A stretch of DNA of 64,000 nt. Source: Streptomyces scopuliridis RB72. Lineage in GTDB: Bacteria > Actinomycetota > Actinomycetes > Streptomycetales > Streptomycetaceae. A program made the position numbers and the translations under genes. The notes below the pieces were generated by a model. That model was not told the DNA's origin. It saw only the letters and a program-made list of their open reading frames with translations, and searched no databases. Below, in pieces: positions 8,097-18,870 of this stretch; position 1 is the first letter of the stretch, and each line of letters starts with the position of its first letter. The stretch covers positions 1 to 64,000 of the forward strand of contig NZ_JOEI01000030.1 in the NCBI RefSeq assembly GCF_000718095.1, written 5' to 3'.

Positions 8097-8998
8097 CGTC
8101 GAACGCAGAACGCACCGTATTCCTGCTGGCCCACACCGGCAGACCAGCGGCGATCCGCAGCGCGGAACTGGTCGTGAACGGACTGGTACGCAGCGGTCTG
8201 CGCGTACGGGTCCTGGCGACGGAGGCGGTCGACCTGCCGCTGCCGGAGTCCGTGCAGACGGTCCCCGACGCCACCCCGGCCGCGCTCGACGGCTGCGAGC
8301 TGCTGATCGTGCTCGGCGGGGACGGCACGCTGCTGCGCGGCGCCGCGTTCGCGCGGGCCTCGGGCGTCCCGATGCTCGGGGTCAATCTGGGCAGGGTCGG
8401 CTTTCTCGCCGAGGCGGAACGTGACGATCTGGACAAGGTCGTCAACCGCGTCGTCACGCGCTCCTACGAGGTCGAGGAGCGGATGACCATCGATGTCGTC
8501 GTGCGCAGCAACGGCGATGTCGTCCACCGGGACTGGGCGCTCAACGAGGCGGCCGTACAGAAGGTCTCACCGGAGCGGATGCTCGAAGTCGTCCTGGAGA
8601 TCGATGGGCGGCCGGTCACCGCGTTCGGCTGCGACGGGATCGTCTGCGCCACCCCCACCGGCTCGACGGCGTACGCCTTCTCGGCCGGCGGGCCGGTCGT
8701 CTGGCCGGAGGTCGAGGCGCTGCTGATGGTGCCGATCAGCGCGCACGCGCTCTTCGCGAAGCCGCTGGTGACCTCGCCGACCACGGTGCTGGCGGTGGAG
8801 GTGCAGGCGAACACCCCGCACGGGGTGCTGTGGTGCGACGGGCGCAGGACCGTGGAGCTGCCGCCGGGAGCGAGGGTGGAGGTACGGCGCGGAGCCGTCC
8901 CCGTACGGCTGGCGCGGCTGCATCACGCCTCGTTCACCGACCGGCTGGTGGCCAAGTTCGCGCTGCCGGTGTCCGGCTGGCGCGGGGCGCCGCACTGA
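8093..8998 (+). CDS. nadK: NAD kinase
   Basis: NAD kinase phosphorylates NAD to NADP using ATP or polyphosphate. The GGDGT motif is at residues 75-79, followed by the conserved LNEAAVQK and PTGSTAYAFSAGGP segments. I start it at the TTG at 8093, which overlaps the tlyA stop (TTGA) and has GGAGGG six bases upstream at 8081-8086. This gives 301 residues, the usual streptomycete length; an ATG at 8024 in the same frame would only add a tail read from tlyA sequence. It forms one operon with tlyA and probably recN. Confidence 0.95.
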   Translation: MTSNAERTVFLLAHTGRPAAIRSAELVVNGLVRSGLRVRVLATEAVDLPLPESVQTVPDATPAALDGCELLIVLGGDGTLLRGAAFARASGVPMLGVNLGRVGFLAEAERDDLDKVVNRVVTRSYEVEERMTIDVVVRSNGDVVHRDWALNEAAVQKVSPERMLEVVLEIDGRPVTAFGCDGIVCATPTGSTAYAFSAGGPVVWPEVEALLMVPISAHALFAKPLVTSPTTVLAVEVQANTPHGVLWCDGRRTVELPPGARVEVRRGAVPVRLARLHHASFTDRLVAKFALPVSGWRGAPH

Positions 8999-9164
8999 CG
9001 GGACCGGCCGGCGGCGTGACTGGCAAGATTGGCCGGGCCACCATGACATAGGGGTGTTTCCGGGTGGATTCGGTACGTATCACTCAGGCCGCGCGCCGCC
9101 CGGACACTGCCCGGTCGAGGGAATCGGGGGTGGGGTCCGTCGCGCGCGGCCTCCCGGACCTCGT

Positions 9165-10925
9165 ATGGTCATGACCGTGTTGGAGGAGATGCGGATACGG
9201 TCGCTCGGAGTCATCGACGACGCGGTCGTCGAGCTGTCACCCGGCTTCACGGCGGTGACCGGTGAGACCGGCGCGGGCAAGACCATGGTCGTCACCAGTC
9301 TCGGACTGCTGCTCGGCGGACGCGCCGATCCCGCCCTCGTGCGGATCGGCGCGAAGTCGGCGGTCGTGGAGGGGCGGATCACCCTCGCCGCCGGTGCTCC
9401 GGCGACCCTGCGCGCCGAGGAGGCGGGGGCGGAGCTGGAGGACGGGGCGCTGCTCATCAGCAGAACCGTCTCGGCGGAGGGGCGCTCGCGCGCCCATCTC
9501 GGCGGGCGCTCCGTGCCCGTGGGCGTCCTGGCCGAGCTGGCGGACGACCTGGTCGCGGTGCACGGCCAGACCGACCAGCAGGGGCTGCTGCGGCCCGCTC
9601 GGCAGCGCAAGGCGCTCGACCGGTACGCGGGCGACGCGGTCGCCGTCCCGTACGCCGCGTACACGGAGGCGTACCGCAGGCTGCGCGCCGTCGCCTCGGA
9701 GCTGGACGAGCTGACCACCCGGGCCCGTGAGCGCGCCCAGGAGGCCGATCTGCTGCGCTTCGGGCTGAACGAGATCGGGGCGGTCGAGCCGAGGGCGGGG
9801 GAGGACACCGAACTCGCCGCGGAGGCCGAGCGCCTCGGCCACGCGGAAGCGCTCGCGTCCGCGGCCTCCGTCGCGCACGCCGCGCTCGCCGGCAACCCCG
9901 AGGACCCGGAGGGCGTCGACGCGACGACCCTGGTCGGGGGCGCGGGCCGGGCGCTGGAGGCCGTACGGTCCCACGACCCCGCGCTGGCCGGGCTCGCAGA
10001 GCGGATGGGCGAGATCTCCATCCTGCTGGCGGATGTGGCCGGTGAACTCGCCGGATACGCGGACAATCTGGACGCCGATCCGCTGCGGCTGGCCGCCGTG
10101 GAGGAGCGCAGGGCCGCGCTCACCGGGCTGACCCGCAAGTACGGCCAGGACATCGCCACCGTCCTGGCCTGGGCCGAGGAGAGCAGCGCGCGGCTGACCG
10201 AGCTGGAGGGCGACGACGAACGGATCGGCGAGCTGACGGCCGAGCGTGACGCGCTGCGGTCCGAGCTGTCCGTGCTCGCGCAGGCGCTGACCGACGCGCG
10301 TACGGCGGCGGCGGCGCTCTTCGCGCAGGCCGTCACGGCCGAGCTGGCCTCGCTCGCCATGCCGCACGCGCGCGTCTCGTTCGACATCCGCCAGACCGAG
10401 TCCGCCGACGAGGCGGACGGCGTCGAGGTCGGCGGGCGCGCGGTGGTGTACGGGCCGCACGGCGTCGACGAGGTCGAACTGCTGCTGGCCCCCCACCCGG
10501 GCGCCCAGCCCCGGCCGATCGCCAAGGGCGCGTCCGGCGGTGAGCTGTCGCGGGTGATGCTCGCGGTGGAGGTGGTCTTCGCGGGGTCGGATCCGGTGCC
10601 GACGTATCTCTTCGACGAGGTGGACGCGGGCGTCGGCGGCAAGGCGGCGGTCGAGGTCGGCCGGCGGCTGGCGAAGCTGGCCACCTCGGCGCAGGTGGTC
10701 GTGGTCACGCACCTTCCGCAGGTCGCCGCCTTCGCCGACCGGCAGCTGCTGGTCGAGAAGACGGTGGACGGCTCGGTGACGCGCTCCGGGGTGACGGTCC
10801 TGGAAGGCGAGGACCGGGTACGGGAGTTGTCGCGGATGCTGGCGGGCCAGGAGGACTCGGAAACGGCGCGGGCGCACGCGGAGGAACTGCTCGCCACGGC
10901 GCGCGGTGCCGCCTCCGGCGGCTAG
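9165..10925 (+). CDS. recN: DNA repair protein RecN
   Basis: RecN is an SMC-like ATPase that acts early in double-strand-break repair. From the ATG at 9165 the product has 586 residues. Walker A GETGAGKT is at about 33-40, a long Ala/Glu/Arg-rich coiled coil fills the middle, and the C-terminus carries the ABC signature ASGGELSRVMLA and Walker B TYLFDEVDAGVGGKAA. The start is uncertain among ATGs at 9165, 9171 and 9189; none has a well-spaced ribosome site, and the frame upstream to 9054 looks noncoding. It follows nadK after 166 bases, so it may have its own promoter, but I see no convincing SOS box. Confidence 0.94.
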   Translation: MVMTVLEEMRIRSLGVIDDAVVELSPGFTAVTGETGAGKTMVVTSLGLLLGGRADPALVRIGAKSAVVEGRITLAAGAPATLRAEEAGAELEDGALLISRTVSAEGRSRAHLGGRSVPVGVLAELADDLVAVHGQTDQQGLLRPARQRKALDRYAGDAVAVPYAAYTEAYRRLRAVASELDELTTRARERAQEADLLRFGLNEIGAVEPRAGEDTELAAEAERLGHAEALASAASVAHAALAGNPEDPEGVDATTLVGGAGRALEAVRSHDPALAGLAERMGEISILLADVAGELAGYADNLDADPLRLAAVEERRAALTGLTRKYGQDIATVLAWAEESSARLTELEGDDERIGELTAERDALRSELSVLAQALTDARTAAAALFAQAVTAELASLAMPHARVSFDIRQTESADEADGVEVGGRAVVYGPHGVDEVELLLAPHPGAQPRPIAKGASGGELSRVMLAVEVVFAGSDPVPTYLFDEVDAGVGGKAAVEVGRRLAKLATSAQVVVVTHLPQVAAFADRQLLVEKTVDGSVTRSGVTVLEGEDRVRELSRMLAGQEDSETARAHAEELLATARGAASGG

Positions 10926-10957
10926 GGGTACGGATTGGCGCCGCACGCCACGGCCTA

Positions 10958-11156
10958 GGGCCTGTCTTCAAAGTAGCGCCGTCCGCCCGAAGGGCGGGCC
11001 CGGCGCCCGCCGCGGCAGCGGCCAGATGTCGCCGCGGTGCGTGCGATCGCAAGGCGGAGGGGCTCCCCAGTACGGGACGTACTGGGGTGATCCCGACAAT
11101 GCCGCGAGCGTGCGTGCCGGGCGTCGCCGGGCAGGCGGGACTTTGAAGACAGGCCC
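10958..11156. mobile_element. MITE-like element with 17-bp perfect terminal inverted repeats
   Basis: GGGCCTGTCTTCAAAGT at 10958-10974 is repeated in perfect inverse orientation at 11140-11156. The 199-bp element is flanked on both sides by TA (10956-10957 and 11157-11158), consistent with a TA target duplication within an original CCTAGG-like site. It contains no plausible transposase, so if mobile it must be moved in trans by an IS with matching ends. An internal perfect hairpin lies at 11065-11087 (CCCCAGTACG/GGA/CGTACTGGGG). It sits just after recN. Confidence 0.85.
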
Positions 11157-11168
11157 TAGGCTGACCGC

Positions 11169-11936
11169 ATGGCAGCCAGGGGCGGCAGGACCGCCGCGTT
11201 CGTCACCGCGCTGGGGGTCACGCGCGCCGTATACGAAGTGCTCCGTGAACGGGCGCCCGGAGGCCTGGAGTTCGGGCGGCGTACCAACTACGCCGGGCGC
11301 ACGGTGGATCTGTACGCGGGCCCCGCGACCGCCCTCGGCGCCGCCGCCGGGGCCGCCGTCCCGGCCGGTGCGCGGGGAGCCGTCGTGCTGGCCGTGCTCG
11401 CCGCCGCGGCCTGCAGGGCGTACGACGACCGGGCGGGCGCCGGTGATCCGCGCCGGGGCTTCCGGGCGCATCTGACTGCCCTGCGCGCCGGAGAGATGAC
11501 CAGCGGAGCGGTGAAACTGCTGGGCATCGGGGCCGCCGCGCTCGTCGCGGGCGGGCTGCTCAAGGAGCGGCCGGTCGACCGGATCCTGGCCGGCGTGGTG
11601 ATCGCCGGCAGCGCGCACTGCGTCAATCTGCTGGACGTACGCCCGGGACGGGCCTGTGCCGGGGTGCTCGCCCTCGGCGCTCCGGGCCTGCTTCGGCGCG
11701 GTACGGCGGGGGCTCTGGCGGCCGTGCCCGTCGGCGCCGCCGCCGCCGTCATCGCCGACGATCTCGCCGAGCGTACGATGCTCGGCGACACCGGCGCCCA
11801 CGCGCTCGGCGCGGCTCTCGGCGCCGCGGTCGTCGCGGGCAACGGCTGGGCCGGGCTGGCGGTTCACGCACTGGGCGTTGTCGCCGCGACGGCGTACGGT
11901 GACCGGGTCGGCCGACGCGCGTCCTCACCCATGTGA
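11169..11936 (+). CDS. MraY/WecA-like polyprenyl-phosphate sugar-phosphate transferase family membrane protein
   Basis: The product has 255 residues and is mostly Ala/Val/Gly/Leu membrane segments. Three polar loops match the landmarks of the MraY/WecA superfamily: YDDRAGAGDPRRGFRAHL (Asp-Asp loop), NLLDVRPGRA (Asn-x-x-Asp loop) and LGDTGAHALGAALG (GDxG loop). It is shorter than typical enzymes of about 330 residues, so it is either a minimal or a degenerate member. The gene directly downstream is a GT4 glycosyltransferase, suggesting a joint role in a lipid-linked envelope glycan. The MITE-like element ends 13 bases before its ATG, so it may now supply or separate the promoter. Confidence 0.75.
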   Translation: MAARGGRTAAFVTALGVTRAVYEVLRERAPGGLEFGRRTNYAGRTVDLYAGPATALGAAAGAAVPAGARGAVVLAVLAAAACRAYDDRAGAGDPRRGFRAHLTALRAGEMTSGAVKLLGIGAAALVAGGLLKERPVDRILAGVVIAGSAHCVNLLDVRPGRACAGVLALGAPGLLRRGTAGALAAVPVGAAAAVIADDLAERTMLGDTGAHALGAALGAAVVAGNGWAGLAVHALGVVAATAYGDRVGRRASSPM

Positions 11937-12111
11937 GTGATCCGGGCGCCGAGTTGAGGCGCCGGACACACGAACGACGCCCCGGCGGTGCCGGAACGTG
12001 CGTACGGACTGGCATCCTTGGCGCAGCGACTCTCGGGCGTCCGGGCCGCGCCGCTCCGGACACCCTGACCGTCCCTCAGTCCCCCATTCCCGATCCAGGA
12101 GCCTTGACCAC

Positions 12112-13200
12112 GTGACACAACTGCGTACGGTCCAGGTACTTGGCGGCGGCAGTGCGGGCAGCAGCGCGCACGTACGCTCGTTGGCGGCCGGCCTGGTGGC
12201 CAGGGGAGTGCGGGTGACGGTGTGCGCCCCCGCCGAACTCGACCGCGCCTACGACTTCCGCGGCGCCGGGGCGCGGCACGTACCCGTACCCCGACGCAGT
12301 GATCCGGCGGCCGTCGCGGCTCTGCGGGCGGCCTGCGCCGGCGCGGACGTGGTGCACGCGCACGGCGTGCACGCCGCCGTACGGACCGCGATCGCGCTCG
12401 GCGGATTGCGCGTCCCGCTGGTCGTCACCTGGCACTCCCGCGCGCATGCCGAAGGGCCGCGCGGCCGGCTGCTGCGGCTGATGGAGCGAAGGGCCGCCAG
12501 AGCGGCGGCCGTTGTGCTCGGCGCCTCCTCGGAACTGGTCGACCGGGCCCGGGAGCGAGGGGCCCGCGACGCCCGTCTCGCTTCGGTCGCGGTGCCCGCG
12601 CCCCACTGGCCCGCCGACGGTCCCGAGAACAAGTCGCGCGCCGAACTCGGCGCGGTCGACCGCCCGTTGCTGATGGCCGTCGGAAGTCTCGTACCGGACA
12701 AGGGGTACGACACGCTGCTGGACGCGGCCAGGACCTGGCGTCGCCTCGACCCCATGCCGCTGGTCGTCATCGCGGGCGAGGGACGGGAGCGCGCCAGGCT
12801 CCAGCGCCGAATCGAGAACGCGGAGTTGCCCGTACAGCTCATCGGCCGCCGCGACGACATCTCCGAACTCCTCGCCGCCGCCGATGTCGCGCTGCTGCCC
12901 AGCCGCTGGGAGGCCCGCTCCGTGCTCGCGCAGGAGGCGCTGCGGCTCGGGGTGCCGCTGGTCGCCACGGCGGTCGGCGCCGTTCCCGAACTGGTCGGCG
13001 ACGCGGCGGAACTCGTACCGTACGGGGACGCGGCGGCCCTCGCGGACGCGGTGATACGACTCCTCGCCGATCCCGAGCGCCGCCAGGAACTCGCCGCGGC
13101 GGGCCGGGCGCAGGCGACGAGCTGGCCGACGGAGGACGAGACCATCGCTCAAGTGCTGTGCGTCTACGACGAGTTGACGCAGCCCCAGCGATTCCGCTGA
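12112..13200 (+). CDS. Glycosyltransferase family 4 protein
   Basis: About 362 residues from the GTG at 12112, which has AGGAG ten bases upstream. The N-terminal Rossmann half starts LRTVQVLGGGSAGSSAHVRS and includes ADVVHAHGVHAA. The C-terminal half has the acceptor-activating MAVGSLVPDKGYDTLLDAA and the nucleotide-sugar site PSRWEARSVLAQEALRLGVP, where the GT4 EX7E glutamates sit. The donor and acceptor are unknown. It follows the MraY-like membrane protein gene and converges on the broken PucR gene. Confidence 0.88.
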   Translation: MTQLRTVQVLGGGSAGSSAHVRSLAAGLVARGVRVTVCAPAELDRAYDFRGAGARHVPVPRRSDPAAVAALRAACAGADVVHAHGVHAAVRTAIALGGLRVPLVVTWHSRAHAEGPRGRLLRLMERRAARAAAVVLGASSELVDRARERGARDARLASVAVPAPHWPADGPENKSRAELGAVDRPLLMAVGSLVPDKGYDTLLDAARTWRRLDPMPLVVIAGEGRERARLQRRIENAELPVQLIGRRDDISELLAAADVALLPSRWEARSVLAQEALRLGVPLVATAVGAVPELVGDAAELVPYGDAAALADAVIRLLADPERRQELAAAGRAQATSWPTEDETIAQVLCVYDELTQPQRFR

Positions 13201-13218
13201 ACCAGGAGCCCGGCCGCG

Positions 13219-14696
13219 TCAGAGCGTGTGGCGCCTCGCCCGCAGCGCCAGGCTCAGGGCCAGTACCGTCTGCGGATCGTCCAGGTCCGTGCCGAGCAGC
13301 TCCGCGATCCGCGCCAGCCGGTTGTAGAGCGTCTGGCGGTTGAGATGCAGCTCGCGCGCCGTCTCCGCCTTGCGGCCCGCGTGGGCGAGATAGACCTCAA
13401 GGGTCGGCAGCAGCGCGGGGCGTGAGGTGCGGTCGTGCGCGCGCAGCGGGCCGATCGCGCGGTCCACGAAGGCCGCCAGATCGGGGTGTTCACGCAGCCG
13501 CCACAGCAGCAGATCGATATCCAGCCGGCGGGCGTCGTACCAGGCGCGGTCCGGCAGCCCCTGGGCCGCCGTCGCGGTCTCCGCCGCGTGCCGCAGCCCC
13601 GCGCTCGCCGCCGCCCAGCCGCCCGCGACACCGACGACGACCACCGGCGGCCGCGCCCCGGGACGCTCCAGTCCGGCCCGCTCCACGCCCGCGCGCAGCG
13701 CCGTCGCGACCCGGTCGGCCACCGCCGTACGCTCGGACTCGGTGCGCAGCCCCAGCAGCAGCGGCACCCGCCCCTCCACGGGCCGTACGCCCAGCAGCAC
13801 CGGCACCCCCACCGACGACAGCTCCTCCAGCACGGCCCTGGCCAGCAGCGCCCAGTTGCCGGACGGTCCGGACGGGGCCGACTCGGGGGCCAGCCGCATC
13901 ACCATCGGCAGCAGCGGCCCCTCACCCGGCTTGAAACCCAGCACCTTCGCCTGCGCGGGCGCGTCCTCGGCGAGGATCCGGCCCTCCGCGAGATCTGTCA
14001 GAAAGTCGCCACGGCCACGCGCCGCGAGCTCCTCCTCCTGGCGGGCCTGCATCAGGACGACCGCCAGGATGTCCGCCGCGCGCTCGGCCGCCAGCCGGTG
14101 CACCGGCAGCGGCGGCGCCGATACGGCGGGCAGCACCAGCCGCGCCCGTACCGCCCCCGTGCCGTGGCCGCCGCCGGGCACATCCACCAGCACCGCCCCG
14201 GCGGGGCGCCCCGCCGCCGGGGCCGCCCCCGCCCCCCGGAGCCGCCCCCACATCCTCAGCGGGGCCGAGGGGGGGGCGGGGGGGGGGGGGCCCCCCGCCG
14301 GGGCGGTGCTGGTGGATGTGCCCGGCGGCGGCCACGGCACGGGGCGCGGTGCAGCTGCACCAGCGGCAGCCCGGCCGCCCGCGCCGTCTCCACGATCGTC
14401 GCGGGCAGCCGGTCGAACCGGGACCCCAGCTCCACCACCAGCGCCGCGATCCCGCGCTCGGCGAGCCGGCGCACGAAGACCCGCTGCTCGGCCGGGCGGC
14501 TGCCCAGCCCGAGCCCCGTGGTGAGCAGCAGCTCGCCGCCCTTGAGCAGGGACGCGATGTACGGCACCTCGCCCGCGTGCACCCACCGCACCGTACGGTC
14601 CAGCCGGTCCGCGCAGGCGACGACCTCGGGCAGGCCGGCCCGGAGCCCGGGCAGCTCAAGGGCCCGCCGCACGGTGATTCCGCCCTGACTGTCCAT
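13219..14696 (-). pseudogene. PucR family transcriptional regulator, interrupted in the middle
   Basis: The N-terminal PucR domain starts at the ATG at 14696 (MDSQGGITVRRALELPG) and reads clearly to about 14345 (LVVELGSRFDRLPATIVETA, then LVQLHRAP). The C-terminal regulatory part and the HTH_30 helix-turn-helix (LHLNRQTLYNRLARIAELLG, DLDDPQTVLALSLALRARR) read in a different frame from about 14206 to 13219. Between them lies a 190-bp palindrome with a long G tract instead of the usual linker of one hundred or more residues. As given, the reading frame shifts and central sequence is missing. PucR-like proteins usually have about 500-560 residues and regulate purine or amino-acid catabolism. Either the gene is inactivated or the consensus sequence is wrong here. 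Confidence 0.75.
14155..14344. repeat. 52-bp perfect fold-back inverted repeat with G-tract centre
   Basis: Bases 14155-14206 are an exact reverse complement of 14293-14344. The 86-bp centre holds near-pure G tracts (14270-14290) beside C tracts. The left arm is the copy in coding orientation (VLVDVPGGGHGTG in the regulator frame); the right arm replaces what should be other coding sequence. This looks like a fold-back chimera or a collapsed region, or a real inverted duplication. Confidence 0.9.
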
Positions 14697-14811
14697 GACG
14701 CCGGAGGCTACTGGAAAAGCGCGCGGGGCCCGGACCACGGCAGATTACCCACCGTCGTCCGGGCCCCGGAGTCGCGGGGACCACAGGAGCCACGAGGGCC
14801 CCGGGCGGGCA

Positions 14812-16638
14812 TCAGCCGCCGTACGCCCCCGAGGCCGTCAGCCTCAGCGCCGTGTCGATCAGCGGGACATGGCTGAACGCCTGCGGGAAGTTCCCCACCT
14901 GGCGCTGGAGCCGGGAGTCCCACTCCTCGGCCAGCAGTCCCAGATCGTTACGGAGCGCGAGCAGCTTCTCGAAGAGCTTCCTGGCCTCGTCCACCCGCCC
15001 GATCATCGCGAGATCGTCGGCGAGCCAGAACGAGCAGGCCAGGAACGCGCCCTCGTCGCCCTCCAGACCGTCCACCCCGGCTTCCTCGCCCGAGGTCGGG
15101 TACCGCATCACGAAGCCGTCCTCCGTGGACAGCTCCCGCTGGATCGCCTCGATCGTGCCGATGACCCGCTTGTCGTCCGGCGGCAGGAAGCCCATCTGCG
15201 GAATGAGCAGCAGTGACGCGTCCAGCTCCTTGGAGCCGTACGACTGCGTGAAGGTGTTCCGCTCCTTGTCGTACCCCTTCTCGCAGACATCGCGGTGGAT
15301 GTCGTCCCGCATCTCGCGCCAGCGCTCCAGCGGCCCGTCGGCGTCGCCCGACTCGATCAGCTTGATCGTGCGGTCGACCGCGACCCAGGCCATCACCTTC
15401 GAGTGCACGAAGTGCCGGCGCGGACCGCGCACCTCCCAGATGCCCTCGTCCGGCTGGTCCCAGTGCTTCTCCAGATACTGGATCAGCTTGAGCTGGAGCA
15501 CCGAGGCGTAGTCATTACGGGCCAGACCGGTCATATGCGCCAGATGCAGCGCTTCGGTGACCTCGCCGTACACATCCAGCTGGAGCTGGTGCGCGGCGCC
15601 GTTGCCGACCCGGACCGGGCCCGACTGCTCATAGCCGGGCAGCCAGTCGAGCTCCGCCTCGCCCAGCTCGCGCTCGCCCGCGATCCCGTACATGATCTGC
15701 AGATTCTCCGGGTCACCTGCGACCGCGCGCAGCAGCCACTCGCGCCAGGCGCGGGCCTCCTCGCGGTAGCCGGTGCGCAGCAGCGAGGAGAGCGTGATCG
15801 CGGCGTCGCGCAGCCAGGTGTAGCGGTAGTCCCAGTTCCGTACGCCGCCGATCTCCTCCGGGAGAGAGGTCGTCGGCGCCGCCACGATCCCGCCCGTCGG
15901 CGCGTAGGTCAGCGCCTTCAGCGTGATCAGCGAGCGGACCACCGCCTCCCGGTAGGGGCCGTGGTACGTGCAGTGCTCGACCCATTCACGCCAGAAGTCG
16001 GAGGTCGCCTCCAGCGAACCCTCGGGGTCGGGCAGCGCGGGCGGCTGCCGGTGCGAGGGCTGCCAGCTGATCGTGAACGCGATCCGGTCGCCCGGCGCCA
16101 CCGTGAAGTCGGAGTACGTCGTGAGGTCCTTGCCGTACGTCTCGGCGTCCGTATCCAGCCAGACCGAGTCGGGCCCCGCGACGGCGACCGTGCGGTTGTC
16201 CACCTTGTGGACCCACGGCACGACCCGCCCGTAACTGAACCGCATCCGCAGCGCGGACCGCATCGGCACCCGTCCGCTGATGCCCTCCACGATCCGGATC
16301 ACCTGCGGAGCGCCGTCACGCGGCGGCATGAAATCGGTCACTCTCACGGTGCCGCGGGGGGTGTCCCACTCCGATTCGAGAATCAGTGAGTCTCCGCGGT
16401 AGCGGCGCCGAGTGGCCCGCGGCGGCACGGAACCCGCGGGGTGCGCAGGTCCCAGCCGCCAGAAACCATGCTCATCGGTGCCGAGCAGAGCCGCGAACAC
16501 GGCATGCGAGTCGAAGCGGGGCAGGCACAGCCAGTCGACTGTGCCGTCCCGGCAGACCAGGGCAGCGGTCTGCATGTCTCCGATGAGTGCGTAATCCTCG
16601 ATGCGCCCGGCCACGTGCATCTCCAGTCGAACGGCCAT
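14812..16638 (-). CDS. Glycoside hydrolase family 15 protein (glucoamylase / trehalase-like)
   Basis: The 608-residue protein has an N-terminal beta-domain (GRIEDYALIGDMQTAALV, DGTVDWLCLPRFDS) and an (alpha/alpha)6 catalytic barrel typical of bacterial GH15, including EIGGVRNWDYRYTWLRDAA, ELDASLLLIPQMGFLP and the C-terminal QVGNFPQAFSHVPLI. Actinobacterial members of this intracellular type hydrolyse trehalose or short alpha-glucans; which applies here cannot be read from sequence. There is no signal peptide. The ATG at 16620 (MHVAGRIEDY) is an alternative start and may be the real one; neither has a good ribosome site. Confidence 0.9.
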   Translation of the reverse strand: MAVRLEMHVAGRIEDYALIGDMQTAALVCRDGTVDWLCLPRFDSHAVFAALLGTDEHGFWRLGPAHPAGSVPPRATRRRYRGDSLILESEWDTPRGTVRVTDFMPPRDGAPQVIRIVEGISGRVPMRSALRMRFSYGRVVPWVHKVDNRTVAVAGPDSVWLDTDAETYGKDLTTYSDFTVAPGDRIAFTISWQPSHRQPPALPDPEGSLEATSDFWREWVEHCTYHGPYREAVVRSLITLKALTYAPTGGIVAAPTTSLPEEIGGVRNWDYRYTWLRDAAITLSSLLRTGYREEARAWREWLLRAVAGDPENLQIMYGIAGERELGEAELDWLPGYEQSGPVRVGNGAAHQLQLDVYGEVTEALHLAHMTGLARNDYASVLQLKLIQYLEKHWDQPDEGIWEVRGPRRHFVHSKVMAWVAVDRTIKLIESGDADGPLERWREMRDDIHRDVCEKGYDKERNTFTQSYGSKELDASLLLIPQMGFLPPDDKRVIGTIEAIQRELSTEDGFVMRYPTSGEEAGVDGLEGDEGAFLACSFWLADDLAMIGRVDEARKLFEKLLALRNDLGLLAEEWDSRLQRQVGNFPQAFSHVPLIDTALRLTASGAYGG

Positions 16639-17053
16639 GTCCGCCCCGTGGGGCGCGTACTTCGGTCAAGGGTCGTTGACGAGCTCTATTTCCGGGAAAT
16701 CGGGCGGGGATGGTGCCGATGCCGGCCGGACTCGGCAGCGAATGTTTGAGCAGGATACGACGCACGACGGGGCTCTGCGCCACGGTCCCGACAACATCGG
16801 TCCGCCGAACGGGTAGGCCAAGGGTGACTGTGGGGAAAAAGGCTGACTCGGGGGAAAGGCTCATCGGATGCGGGTGGCGGCGCGTGGCCGGAAGCACCCT
16901 CCCTTCGGCGCTGATACCCTGGTAGCCCGTGGACCGGTGGACTCCCTGCGACGCAATGGGGCCCCGTACCCGCAGCGACGGAAGTCCCTTCAGTCTTCGA
17001 CCGGGACACCGGCACGCACCTCAGACCGCGACCACGGGAGCCCCCTCTTGGCC
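16639..17053. other. Intergenic region upstream of pyrG and the GH15 gene
   Basis: These 415 bases separate divergent genes. No convincing coding sequence is present. A possible -10 element TACCCT at 16915-16920 lies about 130 bases before pyrG, leaving a long 5' leader; I see no clear -35, no perfect long hairpin and no obvious attenuator. Confidence 0.5.
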
Positions 17054-18772
<1,719 letters not shown>

Positions 18773-18794
18773 GCAGTTCTCCAAGCGATACGGT

Positions 18795-18838
18795 GGAAGC
18801 CGGGGCACGGGTCTTTCGGGACCTGTGCCCCGGTTTCC
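18795..18838 (+). terminator. Stem-loop downstream of pyrG
   Basis: Bases 18795-18812 pair with 18821-18838 over 18 bp, including two G-U pairs, around an eight-base loop. There is no T-run. It lies between pyrG and the NUDIX gene, so it probably terminates or attenuates read-through. Confidence 0.75.
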
Positions 18839-18870
18839 GCTTGTGCGCCACTGTGTGGGAGGACGCTTTC

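Noticed and set aside
13219..14586. The single long frame reading through the palindrome as one intact regulator gene
   Set aside because: Its first part translates to Arg/Ala/Pro nonsense, while the genuine PucR N-terminus lies in another frame upstream.
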